DNA of 12,652 nt, taken from positions 1 through 12,652 of the forward strand of contig JAEKFU010000654.1 in the NCBI GenBank assembly GCA_016522385.1, read 5' to 3'. A model generated the notes under the pieces. The model saw only the letters and a program-made list of their open reading frames with translations. It was not told the DNA's origin and ran no database searches. A program made the position numbers and the translations under genes. This DNA is from Pseudomonadota bacterium (GTDB taxonomy: Bacteria > Pseudomonadota > Alphaproteobacteria > Rhizobiales > Aestuariivirgaceae). This document shows, one piece after another, positions 1-7,253 of this stretch. Positions within the stretch are counted from its first letter, which is position 1. Each line of letters opens with the position of its first letter.

Positions 1-2
1 AG

Positions 3-146
3 CAGCCGAACTCGGTCAACCGGATCGCCGTGCAGTTACAGTTCGACGATGCAACCGTCTCGGACATTCAAATATATCGCCCGTGCCCCGGCGCCGGCGA
101 AGCAACCTGCGCCCAGCGCATTGAAACGAAACCCGCAACACAGTAA
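3..146 (+). CDS. C-terminal fragment of an unrecognised protein (5' end outside window)
   Basis: The frame starting at base 3 is open from the window edge to a TAA at 144-146 and encodes 47 residues. By my count 33 of 47 codons end in G or C, as expected for real coding sequence in this GC-rich genome. The other forward frames give Ser/Pro/Arg-rich shadow sequence. The fragment has alternating hydrophobic and polar residues (RIAVQLQFDD), then a short stretch with two cysteines (PCPGAGEATC), and ends KPATQ. This would fit the C-terminus of an exported or beta-rich domain, but that is a guess. No family is recognised, and the rest of the gene lies to the left. Confidence 0.5.
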   Translation, partial: QPNSVNRIAVQLQFDDATVSDIQIYRPCPGAGEATCAQRIETKPATQ

Positions 147-254
147 CTACTGAGCAGGCCCTGCACCCACGGCCCAGTCACCCGAAGGCGGTTTGCTCGG
201 CGTGGTTGGCCCCAGGTGCGGGCCGGTACAGATTCAATCTAGAAAGACCAATCT

Positions 255-905
255 ATGCGTGATGAGAAACTGCCGCTGCGTGCGGCCGTAGTGCCGGTGA
301 CGCCACTGCAGCAAAACTGTGCCTTGATCTGGTGCACGGCAACCAATAAGGCCGCAGTCATCGATCCCGGTGGCGACGTCAAGGTTATACTCGGCGCAAT
401 CAAGGAAACCGGTGTCGAGGTTGAGAAGATCCTCCTCACCCATGGCCATATCGACCATGCCGGTGGTGCCGCCGAACTCAAAGAAGCCCTCGGCGTAGAC
501 ATCGAAGGTCCGCACCGCGAGGACCTCTGGCTGCTGCAGACGCTGGCCGAAACCGGTCGCGAATACGGCATCCACGATGCCCGTAACTGTTCCACCGACC
601 GCTGGCTGGAAGAAAGCGAGGAGGTAACCGTTGGCGAAGTGCGTTTCGATGTCCTGCATTGCCCCGGCCACACGCCGGGCCACTTGGTCTTCGTCAACCG
701 CGACATCAAATTCGGCATTTTCGGCGATGTCCTGTTTCAGGGCTCGATCGGCCGTACCGACTTCCCGCGCGGCGATCACGATGCCCTGATCAACGCGATT
801 AAAACCAAGATCCTCCCCCTCGGCGATGACGTCTTCTTTATCTGCGGCCATGGCCCCGCGAGCACGGTCGGACACGAGCGGCAGAACAACCCGTTCCTGG
901 TGTAG
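255..905 (+). CDS. MBL-fold metallo-hydrolase, YcbL / glyoxalase II-like
   Basis: This 216-residue protein is a single metallo-beta-lactamase domain. The metal-binding motif T-H-G-H-I-D-H lies at residues 62-68 (His63, His65, Asp67, His68). His139 sits in CPGHTPGH, the bridging Asp158 in FGDVLFQGSIGRTD, and His199 in ICGHGP. The length and the GSIGRTDFPRGD segment match the small YcbL-type hydrolases, which lack the C-terminal substrate domain of classical glyoxalase II. YcbL-type enzymes hydrolyse S-lactoylglutathione, so a cytosolic role in methylglyoxal or thioester detoxification is the best guess; the true substrate is not shown. The ATG at 255 is the only start that leaves the conserved N-terminus intact. 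The ribosome-binding site is weak (AGAAAGA at about 241-247). A large hairpin starts three bases after the stop, and the next gene converges on this one. Confidence 0.9.
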   Translation: MRDEKLPLRAAVVPVTPLQQNCALIWCTATNKAAVIDPGGDVKVILGAIKETGVEVEKILLTHGHIDHAGGAAELKEALGVDIEGPHREDLWLLQTLAETGREYGIHDARNCSTDRWLEESEEVTVGEVRFDVLHCPGHTPGHLVFVNRDIKFGIFGDVLFQGSIGRTDFPRGDHDALINAIKTKILPLGDDVFFICGHGPASTVGHERQNNPFLV

Positions 906-907
906 CT

Positions 908-957
908 CTAGAGCGTCTCTTTCTCATGCGGAACCATTTGAGAAAGAAACGCTCTAG
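908..957. repeat. Large inverted repeat / hairpin after the MBL gene
   Basis: Bases 908-926 and 939-957 form a 19-bp stem with one mismatch (C917 against A948) around a 12-base loop. The arms begin CTAGAGCG and end CGCTCTAG, and the middle is a purine/pyrimidine tract (TCTTTCTCA / TGAGAAAGA). It starts three bases after the MBL stop codon. It has no following T-run, so it is not a classical intrinsic terminator, though it could block or process transcripts from both convergent genes. CTAGAGCG-type palindromes recur between genes in alphaproteobacteria, so I read it as one copy of a dispersed intergenic repeat; that reading is from memory, and no second full copy is in this window. Confidence 0.75.
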
Positions 958-1049
958 GCGTCAACCCACTGTTTCGAATCCACTTTTCTTGATGCCCTCG
1001 GGTTTGTATTTGGGACTGCATGCCCGCCAGGTCGAATATGCAAACACGG

Positions 1050-1072
1050 GTCCGCGGGTCATGCCCGGGGAC
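1050..1072 (-). terminator. Candidate terminator hairpin for the ELM1-family gene
   Basis: Read on the minus strand, a GTCC-c-CGGG / CCCG-c-GGAC stem (eight pairs and one mismatch) closes a five-base loop. It begins 18 bases after the ELM1-family stop. Only a short TTT follows (CGTGTTTGC), so termination would be weak or Rho-assisted. Confidence 0.35.
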
Positions 1073-1090
1073 TACTCTTGATAAACTGGT

Positions 1091-2161
1091 TCAAGCATTC
1101 AGCACCATTCGCCGCACCCGGATAACCACCTCTGGCCAACTGTCAAGCACCGCATCCGCCGATGCCAGCTCGACATCATGGTCACGCATCGAGATTGCGC
1201 TCGCCTCCACCAGCAGCGAAATCAGCCGGCGCACATTGCGCGGCGGCGACAGGATGCCCCGCCGGGCAAGCGACCGCGCCAGCCCGCTATCCGCCCGCCA
1301 GGAGACCGACCATGACCGCTTGAGCGACGCCACTGTCACCGGCTTTCCCGTGGCACAAGCCTCGGCGATCATCGACACACTGTCTTCGGTAACGACAAAC
1401 CGGTCGGCATATGACAAGAGCGCCGAATAGGGATTGGGTTTGTCCTTTTCCCATCGGATCAACTCGTCGCCGTCACCGGTCAGCTGTTCGAGCCAGTCGG
1501 CCTCGACGGTCGACGTGCGCGGCGAAGTGACATAGAGCACCGTACCGCCATCCGCGACCCGGCGCGATTCTTCAACGAGCCGGCGCATCGAGGTCCGATC
1601 GATCTTGTAAGGTGGCGTGCTGCCGCCGACCAGCACCGCCGTAACCGGTCGCGCCAGTGCCGCCCAGCGCACCAGCCAGTACCCGGCATCAACACCCGGC
1701 GACGCCTTGGTGACATAGGGTAGCGGTACCATCATCACATTGCCTTCGCGCGGCAGGCCATATTGCGGTGTCGTGATGACAAGGTCAAACCAGTTAAGCG
1801 GCGCCCGCGGCCGGCCGAGAAACACCAGCCTTGTCCGCCCGCCCGACTTTCGCCGGATCCACCGCGCCACCGACACGCTGCGCTGCCCGGCCCCGACCAC
1901 CAGATCCGGCCATGGCGGCTGAAGTTCAGCCCGTGCCACGCGCTTGACCACCACCTGCGTCGCCCCGAGCAGCCAGTTCGGCAGCACTCGCAGACCACGA
2001 TAGGCCAGTTCAATCTCGCGCACATCGAACCCCAGCGCCTGGGAAAACTGCACCACCTGCTGATTATCCCCGACCCGCGCGCCGGTCAGCGCCCAAACAA
2101 GCGGCCGCGATCGATCTTTGCCGGCATCGGTAACCACCGAAGCTGAAGAGGTGGAAGTCAT
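1091..2161 (-). CDS. ELM1 / DUF1022-family protein (GT-B-like fold)
   Basis: This 356-residue protein matches the bacterial members of the family named for the plant mitochondrial fission factor ELM1. Family signatures appear in order: TGARVGDNQQ (26-35), VGAGQRS (89-95), a long block LGRPRAPLNWFDLVITTPQY (115-134), LVGGSTPPY (177-185), YVTSPRT (210-216), and NPYSALLSYADRFVVTEDSVSMIAEACATGKPV split over 243-275. The last block resembles the nucleotide-sugar half of GT-B glycosyltransferases, so an envelope glycosyltransferase-like role is plausible; the bacterial function is not established. No signal peptide is visible, so the protein is probably cytosolic or at the inner membrane face. I chose the ATG at 2161. 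A GTG at 2167 is the only upstream alternative, because an in-frame TAA lies two codons before it. Neither start has a clear ribosome-binding site. The gene appears monocistronic and convergent with the MBL gene. Confidence 0.88.
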   Translation of the reverse strand: MTSTSSASVVTDAGKDRSRPLVWALTGARVGDNQQVVQFSQALGFDVREIELAYRGLRVLPNWLLGATQVVVKRVARAELQPPWPDLVVGAGQRSVSVARWIRRKSGGRTRLVFLGRPRAPLNWFDLVITTPQYGLPREGNVMMVPLPYVTKASPGVDAGYWLVRWAALARPVTAVLVGGSTPPYKIDRTSMRRLVEESRRVADGGTVLYVTSPRTSTVEADWLEQLTGDGDELIRWEKDKPNPYSALLSYADRFVVTEDSVSMIAEACATGKPVTVASLKRSWSVSWRADSGLARSLARRGILSPPRNVRRLISLLVEASAISMRDHDVELASADAVLDSWPEVVIRVRRMVLNA

Positions 2162-2257
2162 CTGCACCGTTTAGACCGGCAAAGCCCAACAACGTCAAGC
2201 GGGCCGAGATATCAGCCCTGATGCCCTGCCCACAAACGGTATCTCCGACCCAACTTT

Positions 2258-2274
2258 CTCGGGCTTGTCCCGAG
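2258..2274. repeat. Short palindrome CTCGGG-cttgt-CCCGAG
   Basis: A perfect 6-bp stem with a 5-base loop sits in the 216-base gap between the ELM1-family gene and the mini-protein gene. It is upstream of the ELM1 gene and downstream of the mini-protein, both on the minus strand. It could act as a terminator hairpin for the mini-protein transcript, but it lies over 100 bases past that stop and has no T-run on the minus strand. It looks like a remnant of a dispersed intergenic palindrome. Confidence 0.5.
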
Positions 2275-2290
2275 GCACCAAACCCACCTT

Positions 2291-2317
2291 CGTCACCCCG
2301 GCGAAGACCGGAATGCA
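2291..2317. repeat. Degenerate intergenic palindrome (CCGG-cgaaga-CCGG core)
   Basis: The core CCGG / CCGG arms (2298-2301 and 2308-2311) flank a 6-base loop. The surrounding CGTCAC and AATGCAG look like decayed arms of the widespread proteobacterial intergenic repeat whose consensus pairs a CGTCA-type left arm with a right arm ending near TCCAG. That identification is from memory of such repeats. The copy is imperfect, with mismatches just outside the core. Confidence 0.45.
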
Positions 2318-2377
2318 GAACAACACGGCAAAGCGAAACGAATTACCTCTAGATTCAGATGCTCACCGTGATGACTG

Positions 2378-2539
2378 TCAGTAATCCAGCCCTTTGCGAA
2401 CGCATTTCTTTTTCTTATCATCCCAGACATAGCCGGGCTTGCAGGGCGAAGTCTGGAAGACGGGATCATTCGCCGCGTTTACGGGCGCGGGCACCTGCAT
2501 GACGGCAAAGGCAATGATGATGGCGCTCGGTAGGGACAT
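2378..2539 (-). CDS. Small secreted two-cysteine protein, function unknown
   Basis: The encoded protein is 53 residues. Residues 1-22 form a signal peptide: a short hydrophobic core AIIIAFAVM, then PAPVNA, with likely cleavage after Ala22 (V-N-A). The predicted mature part is about 31 residues, ANDPVFQTSPCKPGYVWDDKKKKCVRKGLDY, written here as two pieces: ANDPVFQTSP and CKPGYVWDDKKKKCVRKG plus LDY. Cys33 and Cys46 could form one disulfide around the PGYVWD turn and the lysine run, giving a small basic periplasmic or secreted knot. Similar C-x-x-G-x-x-W/Y-D-x-x-K-x-C mini-proteins are common hypotheticals in alphaproteobacteria; no function is known to me. The start is set by GGAG at 2550-2553, ten bases before the ATG at 2539; a longer reading from 2587 would spoil the signal peptide. 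It lies 71 bases downstream of uvrB on the same strand, so read-through from uvrB is possible. Confidence 0.7.
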   Translation of the reverse strand: MSLPSAIIIAFAVMQVPAPVNAANDPVFQTSPCKPGYVWDDKKKKCVRKGLDY

Positions 2540-2549
2540 GTCGAAATTT

Positions 2550-2553
2550 CTCC
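2550..2553 (-). promoter_or_regulatory. Ribosome-binding site of the secreted mini-protein
   Basis: GGAG on the minus strand lies 10 bases before the ATG at 2539. It selects this start over the in-frame ATG at 2587. The site sits between two copies of the sequence GAAATTT (2543-2549 and 2561-2567). Confidence 0.55.
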
Positions 2554-2610
2554 GTCTGGCGAAATTTGTGCAGAGAACCGGGTTCAAAAGCGAATTAAAA
2601 TGCCGTGAGG

Positions 2611-5109
2611 CTAACGCGCCTTACCCCGATAGGTCCGTGTGCCCGGTTTACCACCGCGCGACTTGCCCTTAGGCCTTGGCTTGCCCTTCGGCCATTGCGT
2701 CTCCGGTCTTTTGATTTTCGAACCGGGACTGCCGGCGCCAACTGAGCCGTCCGATACTGCCACCTCCCGGGCCAGCGGATCGTCCATGACTGCCAGTTCG
2801 GTCTCGCGTAGGCGCTTGACTTCGTCGCGCAGGCGGGCGGCTTCTTCGAATTCCAGGTCGGCGGCGGCATCGCGCATTCGTTTTTCCATATCCGCGATGA
2901 CAGCTTCCAGATTGTGACCGACCAGCGGCCGGCCGTCTTCGGCAAACCCCGGGCCGGCATCGACGGTGACATGGTCGCCCTCGTAGACGCTGTCGAGGAT
3001 GTCGGCGATGTTCTTCTTAATGCTCTGCGGCGTGATACCGTTTGCTTCGTTGAACGCCATCTGCTTTTCGCGCCGCCGGTTAGTCTCTGCCATGGCGCGC
3101 TCCAGCGAACCGGTGATGTTGTCGGCATAACATATCACCTTGCCGTCGACATTGCGCGCCGCCCGGCCGATGGTCTGGACCAGCGAGGTTTCCGAACGCA
3201 GGAAGCCTTCCTTGTCGGCATCGAGGATTGCCACTAGGGCGCATTCGGGAATGTCGAGTCCCTCACGCAACAGGTTGATGCCGACCAGCACGTCGAATGC
3301 ACCAAGTCTTAGATCGCGGATGATCTCGATGCGTTCCAGCGTGTCGATGTCGGAATGCATATAGCGCACCCTTATTCCCTGCTCGTGCATATATTCGGTT
3401 AGGTCCTCGGCCATCCGCTTGGTCAGCGTGGTGACCAGTGCCCTGTAACCGGCCTTTGCGACTTCGTGACATTCGGCGATCAGATCGTCGACCTGGGTCG
3501 CCACTGGTCTGATCTCGACCGGCGGGTCGGTGAGGCCGGTCGGACGGATCACCTGTTCAACGAACACACCACCGGTACGGTCCATCTCCCAGCCACCCGG
3601 CGTCGCCGAGACATAGAGCGTCTGCGGCCGCATGGCGTCCCACTCCTCGAACCGCAAGGGCCGGTTGTCGATGGCGCTTGGCAAACGGAAGCCATATTCG
3701 GCTAGCGTCGCTTTGCGGTTGAAGTCACCACGGAACATGCCGTTAAGCTGGCCGATGGTGACATGGCTTTCGTCGATGAACACCAGAGTGTTGTCGGGCA
3801 GGTACTCAAATAGAGTTGGCGGCGGCTCGCCCGGCGCCCGACCAGTCAGGTAGCGCGAATAATTCTCGATGCCGGCGCACGAGCCGGTCGCCATCATCAT
3901 CTCGATGTCGAAAGTGGTGCGCTGTTCCAACCGCTGGGCCTCCAACAGGCGCCCGGCCTTGTTGAACTCATCGAGCCGGATAATCAGGTCCTCTTTGATC
4001 CGCCTGACCGCCTGGTCGAGCGTCGGCTTTGGCGTCACATAATGCGACGAGGCATATAGCTTCATGGTTTCCAGCTCGGCCGTCTTGTGGCCCGTCAGCG
4101 GGTCGAACTCGGTGATCGTTTCGATCTCGTCGCCAAACAACGAGACGCGCCAGGCCCGATCTTCAAGATGCGACGGGTAGACCTCGACCGTATCGCCGCG
4201 CACCCGGAAGGTGCCACGCACGAAATTGCCGTCATTGCGCTTGTAGTGCAGCGCCACAAGATCAGCAAGCAGCTGCTTTTGTGCGATGCGCTCACCAACC
4301 TTGAGGCTGAAGGTCATCGCCGAATAGGTCTCCACATCGCCGATGCCGTAGATGCATGATACCGAGGCGACCACCACGACATCGTCGCGCTCGAGCAGCG
4401 CCCGCGTCGCCGAATGGCGCATTCTGTCGATCTGCTCGTTAATCGAGCTTTCCTTTTCGATATAGGTATCCGAGCGCGGCACATAGGCTTCCGGCTGGTA
4501 GTAGTCGTAATAAGAGACGAAATACTCCACCGCATTGTCGGGAAAGAAGCTCTTGAACTCGCCATAGAGTTGGGCGGCCAGCGTCTTGTTCGGCGCCAGG
4601 ATCAGCGCCGGTCGCTGGGTTCGCTCGATCACCTTGGCCATGGTGAAGGTCTTGCCCGAACCGGTCACCCCGAGCAGCACCTGATCGCGCTCCAGTGCCT
4701 TGACCCCTTCCACCAGTTCGTCAATCGCCTGCGGCTGGTCGCCCTTCGGCTCGAAGTCGGAGACGATCTTGAGCGGTATCCCGGCTTCGGACTTCTCCGG
4801 CCGCAGGGGCCGGTGCGGCAGGAAATCGGGATTGACCTCGGGAATGCCCGGTCGCATCGGCAGTTTTTCATCCACTGGAAGACCTTGCGCGGCCCGTTGC
4901 TCGCGCTCGAGCATCTCCGCCTGGCGCGCCTCCATGAGCTTCTTGCCGGCCGCCAGATCCGGCCGGTGGCGCAGTGCTTCGGACAACGGTACGCCGGTCA
5001 GGGGATCATGCGCCGGCGGCACCTTATCGGCCGCGGGTACCCCTGGCGCGCCTTCAAGAGGCTCCAGCGGCGCCTCGCGAAACCCGCCGTCCTGTCGTGA
5101 ATGACCCAT
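2611..5109 (-). CDS. uvrB: Excinuclease ABC subunit UvrB (UvrABC nucleotide excision repair)
   Basis: UvrB is the helicase-like damage-verification subunit that receives DNA from UvrA and recruits UvrC. The 832-residue product shows, in order: Walker A GVTGSGKT (147-154); the DNA-clamping beta-hairpin region SYYDYYQPEAYVP (199-211); the DESH box (446-449); SATPGGWE (501-508); GINLLREGLDIPE (610-622); helicase motif VI QTIGRAARN (645-653); and a C-terminal UVR domain (about 733-770) that contacts UvrC. E. coli UvrB has 673 residues. The conserved start (PLKIVSDFEPKGDQPQAI) is at residue 112, so there is an extra N-terminal region of about 110 residues and a Lys/Arg/Gly/Pro-rich tail (about 798-832). 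Such an N-terminal extension is typical of alphaproteobacterial UvrB. The ATG at 5109 is supported by AGAGGGA at 5121-5127, 11 bases upstream. I see no alphaproteobacterial LexA box (GTTC-N7-GTTC) in the 196 bases upstream. Confidence 0.97.
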   Translation of the reverse strand: MGHSRQDGGFREAPLEPLEGAPGVPAADKVPPAHDPLTGVPLSEALRHRPDLAAGKKLMEARQAEMLEREQRAAQGLPVDEKLPMRPGIPEVNPDFLPHRPLRPEKSEAGIPLKIVSDFEPKGDQPQAIDELVEGVKALERDQVLLGVTGSGKTFTMAKVIERTQRPALILAPNKTLAAQLYGEFKSFFPDNAVEYFVSYYDYYQPEAYVPRSDTYIEKESSINEQIDRMRHSATRALLERDDVVVVASVSCIYGIGDVETYSAMTFSLKVGERIAQKQLLADLVALHYKRNDGNFVRGTFRVRGDTVEVYPSHLEDRAWRVSLFGDEIETITEFDPLTGHKTAELETMKLYASSHYVTPKPTLDQAVRRIKEDLIIRLDEFNKAGRLLEAQRLEQRTTFDIEMMMATGSCAGIENYSRYLTGRAPGEPPPTLFEYLPDNTLVFIDESHVTIGQLNGMFRGDFNRKATLAEYGFRLPSAIDNRPLRFEEWDAMRPQTLYVSATPGGWEMDRTGGVFVEQVIRPTGLTDPPVEIRPVATQVDDLIAECHEVAKAGYRALVTTLTKRMAEDLTEYMHEQGIRVRYMHSDIDTLERIEIIRDLRLGAFDVLVGINLLREGLDIPECALVAILDADKEGFLRSETSLVQTIGRAARNVDGKVICYADNITGSLERAMAETNRRREKQMAFNEANGITPQSIKKNIADILDSVYEGDHVTVDAGPGFAEDGRPLVGHNLEAVIADMEKRMRDAAADLEFEEAARLRDEVKRLRETELAVMDDPLAREVAVSDGSVGAGSPGSKIKRPETQWPKGKPRPKGKSRGGKPGTRTYRGKAR

Positions 5110-5280
5110 TATCGCTCGGTTCCCTCTTGTGACTCAATATGACACACCTAGGCTTGACCGGAGGGTCCACACAGCACGATCAGCGTCGGTCGTGTCGCAC
5201 GATGGATCATCGGGTCAAGCAAAGGGATGTCACGTTAGTTCGATCAATATAGGCAACAGTCGCGGAGACCGAAAGGCCGC

Positions 5281-5303
5281 CTACTGACACGTTTTGACAG
5301 TAG
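5281..5303 (-). terminator. Weak hairpin after the CBS-domain gene
   Basis: CTACTG (5281-5286) and CAGTAG (5298-5303) pair around an 11-base loop. On the minus strand the hairpin starts just two bases after the CBS gene's stop. No T-run follows, so intrinsic termination is doubtful. The remaining bases back to the uvrB start (5110-5280) hold no recognisable element beyond the presumed uvrB promoter. Confidence 0.3.
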
Positions 5304-5305
5304 CC

Positions 5306-5740
5306 TTACTGCCGCACCGCAAGATAATCTCGCAGGACGTTGGCCTCCATCTGCATGTCTTCGAGCCGGTTTTTGACCACATCGCCGATCGAGATGACGC
5401 CGGCCAGCTTGCCGTGATAGATCACCGGCAGGTGGCGGATGCGTTTTTGCGTCATCAGCCGCATGATATCGCGGATCTCGTCGGACGGTGCACAGGTCAC
5501 GACATTTCTGGTCATCAGCTCGCTGACCATCATGGCGCGCAGCTCGGCGCCGTGATCAGCCAGGCCATTGACCACGTCGCGTTCGGAAATGATCCCGTCC
5601 ACTGTTTCGCCATCATCGCTGACGACGACGGCGCCGATCTTTTCCAGCCGCAAACGCCGGACCAGTGTGTCGATCGTCGCATGGGTGCCGATGGTGACAA
5701 CCTCACGGCCTTTGCCGCGCAGCAGTTCCTCAACTTTCAT
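5306..5740 (-). CDS. Tandem CBS-domain protein (stand-alone Bateman module)
   Basis: This 144-residue protein consists almost wholly of two CBS domains, about residues 13-64 (ending VDGIISERDVVNGL) and 79-128 (RHLPVIYHGKLAGVISIGDVVKNRL). A paired CBS unit (Bateman module) usually binds adenosyl nucleotides or related ligands and regulates a partner protein. No catalytic domain is attached, so this is probably a small cytosolic sensor or regulator; the ligand and partner are unknown. The start at 5740 is set by GGAG at 5749-5752, eight bases upstream. A longer in-frame reading to 5815 adds 25 Arg/Cys-rich residues that do not look real. It lies 116 bases downstream of the MFS gene on the same strand. 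The gap has a poor promoter candidate (CGTCGA-type -35 and TACACT -10 on the minus strand near 5820-5849) that I do not list separately. Confidence 0.88.
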   Translation of the reverse strand: MKVEELLRGKGREVVTIGTHATIDTLVRRLRLEKIGAVVVSDDGETVDGIISERDVVNGLADHGAELRAMMVSELMTRNVVTCAPSDEIRDIMRLMTQKRIRHLPVIYHGKLAGVISIGDVVKNRLEDMQMEANVLRDYLAVRQ

Positions 5741-5748
5741 TGCTCTTT

Positions 5749-5752
5749 CTCC
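5749..5752 (-). promoter_or_regulatory. Ribosome-binding site of the CBS-domain gene
   Basis: GGAG on the minus strand lies 8 bases before the ATG at 5740. It supports the 144-residue start over the longer reading. Confidence 0.6.
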
Positions 5753-5856
5753 ACATGCTCCCTCTTGCCGACGCCGGTGCTGCAAGCGTCCGGCCACTGC
5801 GCAAGCCAGGATCAAAAGTAGTGTACCATAAGCTCACATGGAGCGTCGAATCGGCC

Positions 5857-7059
5857 TTATTCCGCCGGCACGGTAGCGGTATCCGACGACATCCGGCGCG
5901 GCAGGCAGGCAACCGCAGCAAAGATCGTTGCCGCCGTTATCGCCAGGATGACAAACAGCACATCAAACCCCCAGTTGGCATGCACCCAACCGATCAGCGG
6001 CAGCGCGGCGGCCATGACGGTGATGGTGATCATGTAGCGCACCGCTAGGATTCGGCTGCGCCATTCACTCTGCGCCACCCGGCCGACCAGCACATCGTTG
6101 ATCGGGATCTGGCCGAATGAAGCAAACATGAAGGCCATGGCGCACAGGACCGCCGGCCAGCCGGCGAGCCCCGGCATCAGCGCAAAGAACGTCACCTGCA
6201 GCATGCCGATGAGGAGGAACGCACGGCGCGGCGAGAATCGGTCGACGAAGTAGCCGACTACCAGCTGGCCGACCGACCCGGTGGCAAAGGCGAGGAAAGC
6301 CATCCAGCCGATCAGTGTTGCCGAGCCGGCAATGCCGGCAGCCTTCTCGTCCATGATCTTGGGCAGCGCAAAGGTCGTCGACTGAAACACCAAGCCGCCA
6401 AGCGCCGTAGTGAACATGACAATCGCCATGACCCGCATGAACAGCGCCTTGTCGAACACCGGCTGTGGGACGGCGCCCGAGGTGGATGCCAGTGCCACCG
6501 CTTGCCGCACCGGTCGCCGCCAGATCAACACGCCATAGGCCAGGCCGATGACGATGGAAACCACGCCGGGAATGACAAATGCGCTGCGCCAGCCTGCATG
6601 ATCGATCAGATAGCCGGTGATCAGCGCTGCCATAGCAACGCCCATATTGCCCCACACGCCGTTCACCGCCACGGCCATGCCGGTCCGCTTGCGCCCCTCC
6701 AGCACGAGCGCGATGCCCACCGGATGATAGATCGCAGCAAACACCCCGAGCACGAATAGCCCGAAGGAGATCTCAAGCGGCGAACCTGCCAGCGCCGTCA
6801 CGATCGACGATGCACCGATGCCGATGAAGAACACGGTAATCATGCCCTCCCGGCTCCACTTGTCGGCCAACCAACCGGCCGGCAGTGCAAACGCCCCGAA
6901 CGCCACGAACCCTGGCGTCGCGTAGGCGATTAGTTCGGCATAGGACAAACCCCATTCCCGCGTCAGCGCCAGTGCCGCCACGGTGGCAAACACCAGCATG
7001 AACAGATGATCGAGAAAATGTCCGACATTGAGAAACAGAAAATGGAGACGGCTCTGCAT
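5857..7059 (-). CDS. MFS transporter, FSR (fosmidomycin-resistance)-like
   Basis: This 400-residue inner-membrane protein has the hydrophobic pattern of about 12 transmembrane segments. The MFS loop motif A appears as GWLADKWSREG (62-72) between segments 2 and 3, and a related DRFSPRR loop follows in the second half. The opening NVGHFLDHLFMLVF and the AIYHPVG ... NGVWGNMGVAMA block resemble the FSR-type branch of the superfamily, whose known members export drugs such as fosmidomycin. Export of a small toxic or metabolic compound is the best inference; the substrate cannot be read. The basic-acidic C-terminus (CLPRRMSSDTATVPAE) should be cytosolic. The start at 7059 has no clear ribosome-binding site, but it gives the normal MFS N-terminus. 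The gene is divergent from the DUF1801 gene. Confidence 0.88.
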   Translation of the reverse strand: MQSRLHFLFLNVGHFLDHLFMLVFATVAALALTREWGLSYAELIAYATPGFVAFGAFALPAGWLADKWSREGMITVFFIGIGASSIVTALAGSPLEISFGLFVLGVFAAIYHPVGIALVLEGRKRTGMAVAVNGVWGNMGVAMAALITGYLIDHAGWRSAFVIPGVVSIVIGLAYGVLIWRRPVRQAVALASTSGAVPQPVFDKALFMRVMAIVMFTTALGGLVFQSTTFALPKIMDEKAAGIAGSATLIGWMAFLAFATGSVGQLVVGYFVDRFSPRRAFLLIGMLQVTFFALMPGLAGWPAVLCAMAFMFASFGQIPINDVLVGRVAQSEWRSRILAVRYMITITVMAAALPLIGWVHANWGFDVLFVILAITAATIFAAVACLPRRMSSDTATVPAE

Positions 7060-7253
7060 GGGGCGCGATTAGAGCATGGATGATGGGACCGGGGAAGAGC
7101 AGAGATGTACGACAGACAAATGAACCCTGATCGGCCGAAAACTGCGTCCGTCCCGGTGAATCAGGCGGACAGGAAGTCGATCTATAGCCTTGAATCTCCT
7201 CAACAATCCCGTCCATAGCGACAATGCCCAAATCTTGGTGTAATCAAAGCTGC

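Noticed and set aside
234..875. Long minus-strand open frame opposite the MBL gene
   Set aside because: The plus strand encodes a complete MBL enzyme with all metal ligands. The opposite frame is a shadow typical of GC-rich DNA.
2575..2585. GAACC-G-GGTTC dyad between uvrB and the mini-protein gene
   Set aside because: The dyad is short and does not match the alphaproteobacterial LexA spacing; it is likely chance.
4414..5100. 228-codon plus-strand frame opposite the 5' part of uvrB
   Set aside because: It overlaps conserved UvrB sequence on the other strand, has no ribosome-binding site and shows no recognisable motif.
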